Origin: Lutibacter sp. A80
GTDB lineage: Bacteria > Bacteroidota > Bacteroidia > Flavobacteriales > Flavobacteriaceae
Assembly: GCF_022429645.1 (NCBI RefSeq)
Contig: NZ_CP092480.1
Coordinates: 771,501 to 835,500, forward strand
DNA length: 64,000 nt
Direction: 5' to 3'
Shown here piece after piece: positions 54,768-62,529 of this stretch (its first letter is position 1; the number at the start of each line of letters is the position of its first letter). The notes under the pieces were generated by a model. That model did not search any database. It saw nothing but the letters and a program-made list of their open reading frames with translations, and was not told the DNA's origin. The translations under genes and the position numbers were made by a program.

Positions 54768-55742
54768 ATGTTTGATTGGTTACAAAATTTTGCCGATTGG
54801 CTTATATACTCCGTTTTTGAAATTGGAGCAGAAACACATTTAGGAATTGCATTAAATTTCTTTGTGTATGACACACTTAAAATTCTAATTCTATTATTCA
54901 TTATAGTTTTTATAATGGGAATAGTAAATGCATATTTTCCTGTTGAACGCTTAAAAGATTATTTAAATAAGAAAAAACTTTATGGATTAGAATACTTTTT
55001 TTCTTCAATATTTGGAGCTATAACACCATTTTGTTCTTGTTCATCAGTTCCACTCTTTATAGGCTTTGTACAAGGTGGAATACCTTTAGGTGTTACATTT
55101 TCATTTTTAATTACTTCACCATTAGTAAATGAAGTTGCTATAGCTATGTTTTTAGGTATGTTTGGAATTAAAGCTACTTTAATTTATGCTATTTCAGGTA
55201 TTTTATTAGGTACAATTGGAGGTTGGGTACTCGGTAAATTTAAGCTCGAGCCCTTACTTTCTGATTGGGTAAAAAAAATTCTTGAAAATAAAATGCAACA
55301 AGCAACATATAAAGAAGATACTTTGACTTTTTATCAACAATTACCAGAAATTACACAAGGTGCGTGGGATATTGTAAAAGGTGTATTACTTTATGTTATT
55401 ATTGGAATTGCCATTGGTGCTGCAATGCACGGTTATGTTCCAGAAAACTTTTTTAATGAATATTTAGGAGGAGGAGAATGGTGGACTGTACCACTTGCAG
55501 TAATTATTGCCGTACCAATGTATGCAAATGCCGCAGGAATTGTACCTGTAATTGAAGTTTTTGTTGCCAAAGGTGTTCCTCTTGGTACTGCCATAGCTTT
55601 TATGATGGCAACAGTAGGCTTATCAATTCCAGAGGCTACACTTCTCAAAAAAGTAATGTCTTTAAAACTAATTGCCATCTTTTTTGGTGTAGTTACCATT
55701 GCAATTATTATTTCAGGATTTCTATTTAACTCAATATTATAA
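54768..55742 (+). CDS. ArsP/YraQ-type permease (possible organoarsenical efflux)
   Basis: The 324-aa membrane protein has about eight helices and the family signature FCSCSSVPLFIGF (Cys89 and Cys91), with SPLVNE and PMYANAAG motifs of the PF03773 permeases. Relatives such as ArsP of Campylobacter export methylarsenite and roxarsone. Position after an arsR and next to ArsF/ArsG-like genes supports an arsenic role. No other metal-related genes are nearby. Substrate assignment is from family and context; a general permease function remains possible. Confidence 0.8.
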   Translation: MFDWLQNFADWLIYSVFEIGAETHLGIALNFFVYDTLKILILLFIIVFIMGIVNAYFPVERLKDYLNKKKLYGLEYFFSSIFGAITPFCSCSSVPLFIGFVQGGIPLGVTFSFLITSPLVNEVAIAMFLGMFGIKATLIYAISGILLGTIGGWVLGKFKLEPLLSDWVKKILENKMQQATYKEDTLTFYQQLPEITQGAWDIVKGVLLYVIIGIAIGAAMHGYVPENFFNEYLGGGEWWTVPLAVIIAVPMYANAAGIVPVIEVFVAKGVPLGTAIAFMMATVGLSIPEATLLKKVMSLKLIAIFFGVVTIAIIISGFLFNSIL

Positions 55743-55760
55743 CCATAAAAATTAATAAAA

Positions 55761-56201
55761 ATGAATAAAACAATTAAATTTCTAACAATTTTAACTATCG
55801 CTCTAATATTTACAGCTTGTAATGGTCAAAACAAAAGTAAAGACCAAACTGTAGATCAATCAGTTTCAAAAATAGAAGTTATAGACTTCCACTCTACTCA
55901 TAGATGTATGACTTGTAATGCAATTGAAAAAAACACTAAATACACGCTAGAAACCTATTTTTCTAATGAACTAAAAGAAAATAAAATTACTTTTCAAGTT
56001 ATTAATGTAGATGAGAAAGAAAATGAAAAGATAGCAGAAAAATTTGAAGCCGCTGGTACTGCTTTAATTATAAACGTAATTAAAAATGGTAAAGAAAAAC
56101 AGCTAAATTTAACTGAATTTGCTTTTATGAATGGAAATGATCAAGAAGGTTTTTCTAAACAATTAAAAACTAAAATTGATACCGAATTAAAAACACTTTA
56201 A
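55761..56201 (+). CDS. ArsF-like thioredoxin-fold lipoprotein
   Basis: The 146-aa protein has a signal sequence ending in Cys20 (LIFTACNGQ), so it is a periplasmic lipoprotein, and a CxxC pair at Cys49 and Cys52 (THRCMTCNAIEKN) in a thioredoxin-like fold with DFHSTHR upstream and a short helix downstream. It resembles the subunit called ArsF in the arsEFG operon of Shewanella putrefaciens (nitrophenyl/aromatic arsenical reduction). It abuts the ArsG-like membrane protein (stop at 56201, ATG at 56202), which likely supplies electrons to it. Confidence 0.8.
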   Translation: MNKTIKFLTILTIALIFTACNGQNKSKDQTVDQSVSKIEVIDFHSTHRCMTCNAIEKNTKYTLETYFSNELKENKITFQVINVDEKENEKIAEKFEAAGTALIINVIKNGKEKQLNLTEFAFMNGNDQEGFSKQLKTKIDTELKTL

Positions 56202-56909
56202 ATGGAGTTTTTACAATCTCTTTTAGAAAATTACAATATTCCTATTCTATCAGCTCTAATACTCGGACTAATGACAGCAATTAGTCCGTGTCCTTTGGCT
56301 ACCAATATTACAGCAACTGCTTTTATTTCTAAAAATATTTCTAGTAAACGAAAAGTTTTTTTAAGCGGTTTATTATACTCTTTAGGAAGAGGTTTTAGTT
56401 ACACTTTAATTGGACTGATATTATATTTTGGAGCTAGTAAATTTCATATTGCTCGTTTTTTTAATCAAAATGGTGAAAAATATTTAGGTCCCTTATTAGT
56501 TATTATTGGATTGATAATGTTAAATGTTATCAAACTTAATTTTTTAGGAAAATCGAATTTTCAAGAAAAATTAACCGATAAATTCAAAGATAAAGGGCTA
56601 CTTGGCTCCTTTTTAATAGGAGTTATTTTTGCTCTAGCATTTTGTCCGTATAGTGGAGCTTTATTTTTTGGTATGTTAATTCCTATGACAATTGGTTCAG
56701 CTGACGGACTTTATTTACCTATAGTTTTTGCCTTTGGAACAGGCTTGCCCGTAATTCTTTTCACTTATTTATTAGCCTTTACAGCTGATAAAGTAGGTAT
56801 ATTCTATAACAAAATTACTAAAATAGAAAAAGTAATGCGAGTAGTTGCAGGTGTGGTATTTATAATTACCGGACTATATTATCTCGCTATTTTTACTGGA
56901 TTATTGTAA
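56202..56909 (+). CDS. ArsG/CcdA-like membrane protein
   Basis: The 235-aa membrane protein has about six helices. Cys30 (ISPCPLATNI) and Cys148 (AFCPYSGAL) lie in the helix positions of the redox pair of CcdA/DsbD, which passes electrons across the inner membrane. The family is also annotated as ArsG, the transporter of the arsEFG gene set. Together with the adjacent periplasmic CxxC lipoprotein it could form an electron relay from the cytoplasmic thioredoxin-like protein outward. It starts directly after the ArsF-like stop. Confidence 0.8.
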   Translation: MEFLQSLLENYNIPILSALILGLMTAISPCPLATNITATAFISKNISSKRKVFLSGLLYSLGRGFSYTLIGLILYFGASKFHIARFFNQNGEKYLGPLLVIIGLIMLNVIKLNFLGKSNFQEKLTDKFKDKGLLGSFLIGVIFALAFCPYSGALFFGMLIPMTIGSADGLYLPIVFAFGTGLPVILFTYLLAFTADKVGIFYNKITKIEKVMRVVAGVVFIITGLYYLAIFTGLL

Positions 56910-56938
56910 AAGCTTAAACTGGTATACAATATTAAAAA

Positions 56939-56971
56939 AATCGAGAACTTATTTAAAATAAGCTCTCGATT
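56939..56971. terminator. Bidirectional terminator between the ars cluster and the PFK gene
   Basis: AATCGAGA and TCTCGATT form an 8-bp stem, extended by CTTATT/AATAAG after one mismatch. It lies 30 bp past the ArsG-like stop and 56 bp before the PFK stop on the other strand. Confidence 0.75.
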
Positions 56972-57026
56972 CATTTTTAAAAAATTATACTAAAACTACA
57001 CGCATTAAAAGCTTAAAGTATATTTT

Positions 57027-58223
57027 TTACTCACTTGTCATTATAAACAACGGATTCATTTCAAAACTATTGTATGTTGGACAAAGTCTATCTGAATTAT
57101 AGAATTTATCAATATTTACAAGTTTAGATTTACCTGTAACAACATCAATAGGTACATTATCGTAACGTCCATTTTTCAATACAACCAATCTACCATGTAC
57201 TCCTTTTAAAATAAGATCTAACGCTAAATTTCCATAAGCCATAGGTACAATTGAATCAATTGCATCTGGATCTCCACCTCTAACCAAATATCCTAATTTT
57301 TGGTTAATAACATTAACTCTTTTTCCATTATTGTATTTTGGAGATATTTCTTTTAATCGTTGCGATACTAATTCACCAATACCTCCAAGTTTAGCGTGTC
57401 CAAATTGATCTTTTTCACCATCTTTAAATACCATTTCTCCACCTTCAAACATGGCACCTTCAGAAACTAGAACAACAGAATATTTACTTGGATTTTCATT
57501 TCTATCCTCTAGCAATCGTTCTGTAAGTTTATTTATATTAAACTTAAATTCTGGTATAACACAACGGTTGGCAGCACCTGCCATTGTTGGTAACATGGCT
57601 GTAAAACCAGCATATCTACCAAATACTTCTAACACTAAAAATCGTTCATGAGAACCTGCTGATGTTCTAAGTGTATTTGTCATGTTTATAGTACGTGTAA
57701 CACAAGTACTAAAACCAATACAATAATCTGTACCTGGAACATCATTATCCATTGTTTTAGGAATTGCAACAACCTTTACTCCTTCTTTATACAATCTAAC
57801 TGCATAACTTAATGTATCATCACCTCCAATCGGGATTAAATAATCTACACCTAAATAATTTAAATTATCTAAAACAACTTTAGTCAAATCGTTATATTCT
57901 TCTTTATACGTATCTTGTAAATGCTTTGGTACATTTGCTTTTGGTAAATGACTTGGGCGTGTTCTTGAGCTATGTAAAAAAGTACCACCTGTTCTTCCTG
58001 CTCTATTTACAATAACTTGAGTAAGTTCAACATAATTATTACTATTATCTGCTTTTTTATCTTGTATAATTTCTACAATTCCTGCCCAACCTCTACGTAA
58101 ACCAATAACTCTGTAACCTTCACGTATTGCTCGAATTGTAATAGCTCTAATTGCAGGATTTAAACCTGGAACATCACCTCCACCTGTTAATATTGCAATT
58201 GTACCTTTAGTTGTTTTTGCCAT
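57027..58223 (-). CDS. 6-phosphofructokinase with PPi-type active-site residues
   Basis: The 398-aa PFK-A family enzyme phosphorylates fructose 6-phosphate. Its phosphoryl-donor loop reads GGDDT at 133-137, and the catalytic loop PKTMDND at 155-161 (base Asp159). In ATP-dependent enzymes the corresponding positions are Gly (GGDGS, PGTIDND); Asp and Lys at these positions are the accepted signature of pyrophosphate-dependent enzymes. So it is predicted to use PPi and could run in both glycolysis and gluconeogenesis. Length and N-terminal AILTGGGDVPGLN are normal. It has its own promoter. Confidence 0.9.
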   Translation of the reverse strand: MAKTTKGTIAILTGGGDVPGLNPAIRAITIRAIREGYRVIGLRRGWAGIVEIIQDKKADNSNNYVELTQVIVNRAGRTGGTFLHSSRTRPSHLPKANVPKHLQDTYKEEYNDLTKVVLDNLNYLGVDYLIPIGGDDTLSYAVRLYKEGVKVVAIPKTMDNDVPGTDYCIGFSTCVTRTINMTNTLRTSAGSHERFLVLEVFGRYAGFTAMLPTMAGAANRCVIPEFKFNINKLTERLLEDRNENPSKYSVVLVSEGAMFEGGEMVFKDGEKDQFGHAKLGGIGELVSQRLKEISPKYNNGKRVNVINQKLGYLVRGGDPDAIDSIVPMAYGNLALDLILKGVHGRLVVLKNGRYDNVPIDVVTGKSKLVNIDKFYNSDRLCPTYNSFEMNPLFIMTSE

Positions 58224-58530
58224 AGTATTTTAAAATTTAAGTGAATTTATATTATTTTGATAAATTAATTTGCAATTGAAAAATATTTTACAAATACTAA
58301 AAACCACAGCCTCAAAAGTATTATTCGTAAAAAAACACTCTCAAATTTACATTATTCTTTAAAAATATCATACTAAATTGTCTTAAATTTTCAGAGAAAA
58401 TTAACTACAATTTATCTACTTCATTATTTAAAAAAATAACACTACAATTTTATAAATTGATTAGTAATTTTATATTTTTTTACTATTTTAGCTAAATATA
58501 TAAACAATATGAGTTTAGAAATTTAGCAAA
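58224..58530. other. Divergent intergenic region between PFK and the S24 regulator
   Basis: This 307-bp AT-rich region holds the PFK promoter (58313-58344) and the short palindrome TTTAGCTAAA (58487-58496) with the related TTTAGCAAA near the start of the S24 gene. Nothing else is visible. Confidence 0.5.
58313..58344 (-). promoter_or_regulatory. Promoter of the PFK gene
   Basis: On the minus strand TTG (58342-58344), 21 nt, TACTTTTG (58313-58320) fit the Bacteroidota consensus, about 90 bp upstream of the start codon. Confidence 0.6.
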
Positions 58531-59304
58531 ATGAATTTTATATCAAAAAACATTAAACATCTTAGAACTTTAAAAGGATTAACACAAGAACAATTTGCAG
58601 TTGCACTCAATGTTTCTCGCTCTAGAATAAGTTCTTACGAGGATAATAGAGCAATTCCTCCTATCGATTTTTTAATAGAAATATCAGATTTTTTTGATAT
58701 TTCTATAGATTTATTAGCAAAAAATGATTTAACAAAAGCAACTGATTTAAACTTTCTTAAAGTAGGTAGTAAAAGAGTTTTATTTCCTATAACTATAGAT
58801 AATAACGATGATGATTTAATAGAAATTATTCCAGTTGAAGCTTCTGCAGGTTATTTAAGAGGTTATTCGGATCCTGAATATATAGAACATTTAAATAAAA
58901 TTAAATTGCCATTTTTACCTACCGGAACACATAGAGCTTTTCCTATAAAAGGTGACTCTATGCTCCCTGTAAAAAGCGGTTCTTATATTGTTGCGCGTTT
59001 TGTTGAAGATATTAGAGATTTAAAAAATGGTAAAACATACATTGTAATTACTTTAAACGATGGTATTGTTTATAAACGTGTATATGATAAAATTGAAGAA
59101 CACAATATGCTTTTATTAGCTTCAGACAATAAAAAGTATGATCCTTATTATGTACATGTAGATGAGGTGCTAGAACTTTGGGAATTTACTTGCAGCATTA
59201 ATACGCAAGAATACGATGAGCAAGAATTAAAAATAAGCAGTATTGCAAATATGTTAACACAATTAGGTGTTGAATTAAAAGAACTCAAAAAAACAATAAA
59301 TTAA
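58531..59304 (+). CDS. LexA-like XRE/S24 transcriptional regulator
   Basis: The 257-aa protein has an N-terminal Cro/C1-type HTH (about 5-60, TQEQFAVALNVSRSRISSYED) and a C-terminal S24 peptidase-like domain. Candidate self-cleavage occurs at Ala106-Gly107 (EASAGYLRG), and the Ser-Lys dyad is Ser143 (GDSML) and Lys182 (GIVYKRVY), so it keeps all residues needed for LexA-type cleavage. It likely represses its own operon, which it shares with the downstream nuclease (TAATG overlap). A damage-responsive role is inferred by analogy. Confidence 0.88.
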   Translation: MNFISKNIKHLRTLKGLTQEQFAVALNVSRSRISSYEDNRAIPPIDFLIEISDFFDISIDLLAKNDLTKATDLNFLKVGSKRVLFPITIDNNDDDLIEIIPVEASAGYLRGYSDPEYIEHLNKIKLPFLPTGTHRAFPIKGDSMLPVKSGSYIVARFVEDIRDLKNGKTYIVITLNDGIVYKRVYDKIEEHNMLLLASDNKKYDPYYVHVDEVLELWEFTCSINTQEYDEQELKISSIANMLTQLGVELKELKKTIN

Positions 59305-60704
59305 TGTATGCAATTGTTGATATAGAAACTACTGGACACAGTTCTAAAATTACAGAAATTTCTATTTTTATTTTCAATGGTAAAAAAATTATTGATGAGT
59401 ATACTACCCTTGTAAACCCAGAATGTGTTATTCCACCTTTTATAACTAATTTAACCGGAATTAGTAATGCAATGGTTGGTGGAGCTCCAAAATTTTATGA
59501 AATTGCAAAAACAGTTCAAGAAATTACAAAAGATTGCATTTTTGTAGCGCACAACGTTAATTTCGATTATAATATAATCAATCAAGAATTTAAAGAACTT
59601 GGTTTTGAATTTAAGCGAAAAAAATTATGTACCGTACGCTTGTCTCGCAAACTAATTCCTGGATTAAAATCGTATAGCTTAGGTGCACTTTGTAATTCTC
59701 AAAATATAGTTATTAAAGACAGACATAGAGCTAAAGGCGATGCCGAAGCAACCACTATATTATTTGAGAAACTTTTAAAATTAGACCCATTACTAATAAC
59801 AATAAATTCTTTCTTAAACCCAAAATCTAGGCAAGCTACTTTACCGCCTTTACTTCCTAAAGAGATTATAGATAACCTTTCAGAAAAAACAGGTGTTTAT
59901 TATTTTAAAAACGCTAAAAATGAAATTATTTATGTTGGTAAAGCAAACAATATAAAACAACGTGTTATCAGTCATTTTTACGATAAAGCAAAAAAAGAAG
60001 TAACAATGTGTTTAGAAATTGCAAACATTACTTTTAAAGAAACTGGTAATGAATTAGTTGCATTATTATTAGAATCTGCTGAAATAAAAAAAATCTATCC
60101 AAAATTTAATAGAGCACAACGCAGATCACAAGAAGTTATTGGTTTATTTAGCTATGAAGATAGAAACGGTGTTTTACATTTAGCTTACAACCGATTAAAG
60201 CTAATAACAAATCCGTTAATGAAATTTCATAACTTAACAGAGTGTAGATTATTTTTAGAAAAATTGTGTGAAACCTATCAATTATGCCCTAAATATTGTC
60301 ACTTACAAACCAATGTTACAACCTGTTTTCATTATCAAATAAAGCAATGTAAAGGTATTTGTAAAGATGAAGAAACTGCAAAAAGTTACAATAAAAGAGT
60401 TTTAAAAGCCATAGAATCTATTAAATATAAGTCTGAAAATTTTGTTATAAAAGAAGCTGGAAGAACAAAAAATGAAACTGCATACATTCTTGTTTTAAAT
60501 GGAATTTACAAAGGTTTTGGATATGCCAAAGCAACAGAGCAACCAAAAAACGTAAATGATTACATTAAAATTATAACTTCTCAAAAAGATAATAATGATG
60601 TAAAACGAATTTTAAATAGTTATCTTAAAAATAATACAGATACTTCTTATAACCTTAAAAAAGAAGAATTAATACAAGATACATTTGATTTATTTGCAAG
60701 TTAA
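59304..60704 (+). CDS. DnaQ-like exonuclease fused to a GIY-YIG endonuclease domain
   Basis: The 466-aa protein combines an N-terminal DEDDh exonuclease (about 1-165; Asp6 and Glu8 in VDIETTG, Asp88 in HNVNFDYN, His141 and Asp146 in HRAKGDAEAT) with a GIY-YIG nuclease domain (about 195-280; GVYYF, IYVGKAN, Arg220) like the N-terminal half of UvrC or Cho. The C-terminal region has Cys clusters (CPKYCHLQ, TCFHYQIKQCKGIC) that resemble the Cho/UvrC Cys-rich region. It may incise or trim damaged DNA. Its ATG overlaps the stop of the S24 regulator, so both are one unit. Confidence 0.9.
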   Translation: MYAIVDIETTGHSSKITEISIFIFNGKKIIDEYTTLVNPECVIPPFITNLTGISNAMVGGAPKFYEIAKTVQEITKDCIFVAHNVNFDYNIINQEFKELGFEFKRKKLCTVRLSRKLIPGLKSYSLGALCNSQNIVIKDRHRAKGDAEATTILFEKLLKLDPLLITINSFLNPKSRQATLPPLLPKEIIDNLSEKTGVYYFKNAKNEIIYVGKANNIKQRVISHFYDKAKKEVTMCLEIANITFKETGNELVALLLESAEIKKIYPKFNRAQRRSQEVIGLFSYEDRNGVLHLAYNRLKLITNPLMKFHNLTECRLFLEKLCETYQLCPKYCHLQTNVTTCFHYQIKQCKGICKDEETAKSYNKRVLKAIESIKYKSENFVIKEAGRTKNETAYILVLNGIYKGFGYAKATEQPKNVNDYIKIITSQKDNNDVKRILNSYLKNNTDTSYNLKKEELIQDTFDLFAS

Positions 60705-60811
60705 AACTTAATTTAAATATACTTTTACAACACTCTTGAGTATCTAAATTTAACAAACTGTTAAATAATGTTATTTTGTATAAATATATTTTAATAACTA
60801 AAAGCATTTTC

Positions 60812-60819
60812 TATTTTTG
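60812..60819 (+). promoter_or_regulatory. Putative -7 box of lysA
   Basis: TATTTTTG matches TAnnTTTG, 20 bp upstream of the lysA ATG. A TTG at the normal distance was not found, so confidence is low. Confidence 0.35.
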
Positions 60820-60839
60820 GCCTTCAAAAAAAATATTGA

Positions 60840-62045
60840 ATGGACAATCAATCATTACTAGCACTTTCTGAAAAATACGGAAACCCAATATATGTTTACA
60901 ATACTGAAAAAATTATTTCTCAGTATAATAGAATGACAAACGCTTTCTCAAACGTACCTAAATTAAAAATAAATTACGCTGTTAAAGCAAATTCAAATAT
61001 TAATATTTTAAAGGTTTTAAACACCTTAAAATCTGGAGTAGATTGTGTTTCAATTCAAGAAGTAAAACTAGCATTGGAAGCTGGCTTTAATGTTAAGGAT
61101 ATCTTTTTTACTCCTAGTGGTATTTCATTCGAAGAAATGGAAACTGCAACAAAGTTAGGAGTACAAATTACATTAGACAGTTTATCTGTTTTAGAAAAAT
61201 TTGGTGCTAAATATTCAAATATTCCTGTTTGTTTAAGAATTAATCCTCACGTAATGGCAGGTGGAAATCATAAAATTTCTGTGGGTCATATAGATTCTAA
61301 ATTTGGTATTTCAATTTATCAAATAGATGGAATTAAAAATATTGTTGAAAAAACAGGTTTAAAAATTAATGGTATTCATATGCACACAGGATCTGATATT
61401 TATAATATCGATGCCTTTTTAACAGCAACTGAAATACTATTAAATACCGTAAAAGAATTTGATACTATAGAATTTGTTGATTTTGGTAGTGGTTTTAAAG
61501 TTCCTTATAAAGAAGGAGATATTGAAACCAATCTTGAAAAAATGGGAGCTACTTTAAGTAACCGTTTTAATGAATTTTGTAAAGAATACGGCAGAGAATT
61601 AACAATGATATTTGAACCTGGTAAATTTTTAGTGAGTTCTGCAGGGAGTTTTTTAGTAAAAGTAAATGTTGTAAAACCAACACCAAATATTGTTTTTATT
61701 GGAGTTAACAGTGGTTTAAATCATTTATTACGCCCAATGATGTACGATGCATACCATCATATAACAAATATTTCAAACCCAGAGGGTGAAGAAAAAATTT
61801 ATGATGTAGTTGGTTACATCTGTGAAAATGACACATTTGGATCAAATAGAAGAATTAGTGAAGTTTCTGAAAATGATGTTTTATGTATTCATAATGCTGG
61901 AGCATATTGTTTTTCTATGGCATCTAACTATAATTCGCGCTTTAGACCCGCTGAAGTTTTAGTACATGAAGGCAAAGATTACCTGATAAGAAAAGAAGAA
62001 AATTTTGAAGATTTATTACATAATCAAATTGTTTTAGATTTATAA
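60840..62045 (+). CDS. lysA: Diaminopimelate decarboxylase
   Basis: The 401-aa PLP enzyme (alanine-racemase fold) makes lysine from meso-diaminopimelate. PLP Lys49 is in YAVKANSN; the GxGxG-like phosphate site is in DFGSGFKVPY, and the catalytic Cys of the second domain is in CENDTFG. Length is normal. It is followed by a perfect 15-bp hairpin terminator, then the thr leader and thrA. The neighbourhood is aspartate-family biosynthesis (lysine, threonine). Confidence 0.95.
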   Translation: MDNQSLLALSEKYGNPIYVYNTEKIISQYNRMTNAFSNVPKLKINYAVKANSNINILKVLNTLKSGVDCVSIQEVKLALEAGFNVKDIFFTPSGISFEEMETATKLGVQITLDSLSVLEKFGAKYSNIPVCLRINPHVMAGGNHKISVGHIDSKFGISIYQIDGIKNIVEKTGLKINGIHMHTGSDIYNIDAFLTATEILLNTVKEFDTIEFVDFGSGFKVPYKEGDIETNLEKMGATLSNRFNEFCKEYGRELTMIFEPGKFLVSSAGSFLVKVNVVKPTPNIVFIGVNSGLNHLLRPMMYDAYHHITNISNPEGEEKIYDVVGYICENDTFGSNRRISEVSENDVLCIHNAGAYCFSMASNYNSRFRPAEVLVHEGKDYLIRKEENFEDLLHNQIVLDL

Positions 62046-62051
62046 AAACAC

Positions 62052-62081
62052 AAAAACGCCAAACTTAAGTTTGGCGTTTTT
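62052..62081 (+). terminator. Terminator of lysA
   Basis: AAAAACGCCAAACTT directly abuts its perfect complement AAGTTTGGCGTTTTT, 6 bp past the lysA stop. A strong intrinsic terminator ending in TTTTT. Confidence 0.9.
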
Positions 62082-62312
62082 AATATTTAAAACATATAAT
62101 TCTAAACTAGAATTTCATTATATTTTTCTATTATTTTAAGCTTGTATTGCTTTTTGAATGGTGAAATATAAAATGGTTTAATTAAAATTAGATTTATTAT
62201 TGAATTTATCACAACTTCATTTTACTATTCGTAAAAGTTGTTAAAAAAACAGCTTAAGTATTTATTTTTTTCTGAATTAAAATAAAATTTCACTAAAATT
62301 CATATAAAAGTA

Positions 62313-62341
62313 TTGTAGTATTAAAAAAATAGTTAATTTTA
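62313..62341 (+). promoter_or_regulatory. Putative promoter of the thr leader
   Basis: TTG (62313-62315), 18 nt, TAATTTTA (62334-62341) fit the consensus with one mismatch in the -7 box. The start would fall near 62347, which favours the ATG at 62391 as the leader start. Confidence 0.35.
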
Positions 62342-62390
62342 CAGTATGCAAACAGCAAATACAAATAAGTTAACACAAAACGCAACTCAA

Positions 62391-62435
62391 ATGCGCAACT
62401 TAAATATTGCTACAACAACTACAACAACCCTTTAG
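62391..62435 (+). CDS. thrL: Threonine-rich leader peptide upstream of thrA
   Basis: MRNLNIATTTTTTL has six consecutive Thr codons ahead of thrA, as in enterobacterial thrL, and one Ile. An in-frame ATG at 62346 would lengthen it to 29 residues with ten Thr. Ribosome stalling at Thr codons could control the downstream gene. I see no convincing terminator hairpin after it, so the mechanism is uncertain. Confidence 0.75.
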   Translation: MRNLNIATTTTTTL

Positions 62436-62529
62436 GGGTTCTATTCTATTTATACCATCCGTACACATTCGTTTTCTCCATTTTGAAAACAATAAAAAAT
62501 ATTTCAATAAATAATTATATAGTATTAAT

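Noticed and set aside
54716..54901. Minus-strand open frame between thioredoxin and permease genes
   Set aside because: It is antisense to the permease N-terminus and runs through the inverted repeat.
62456..62500. GTTTTC/GAAAAC hairpin as a thr attenuator
   Set aside because: The stem has six bases, mostly A-T, and is followed by an A-rich stretch rather than a T-run, so it does not look like an intrinsic terminator.
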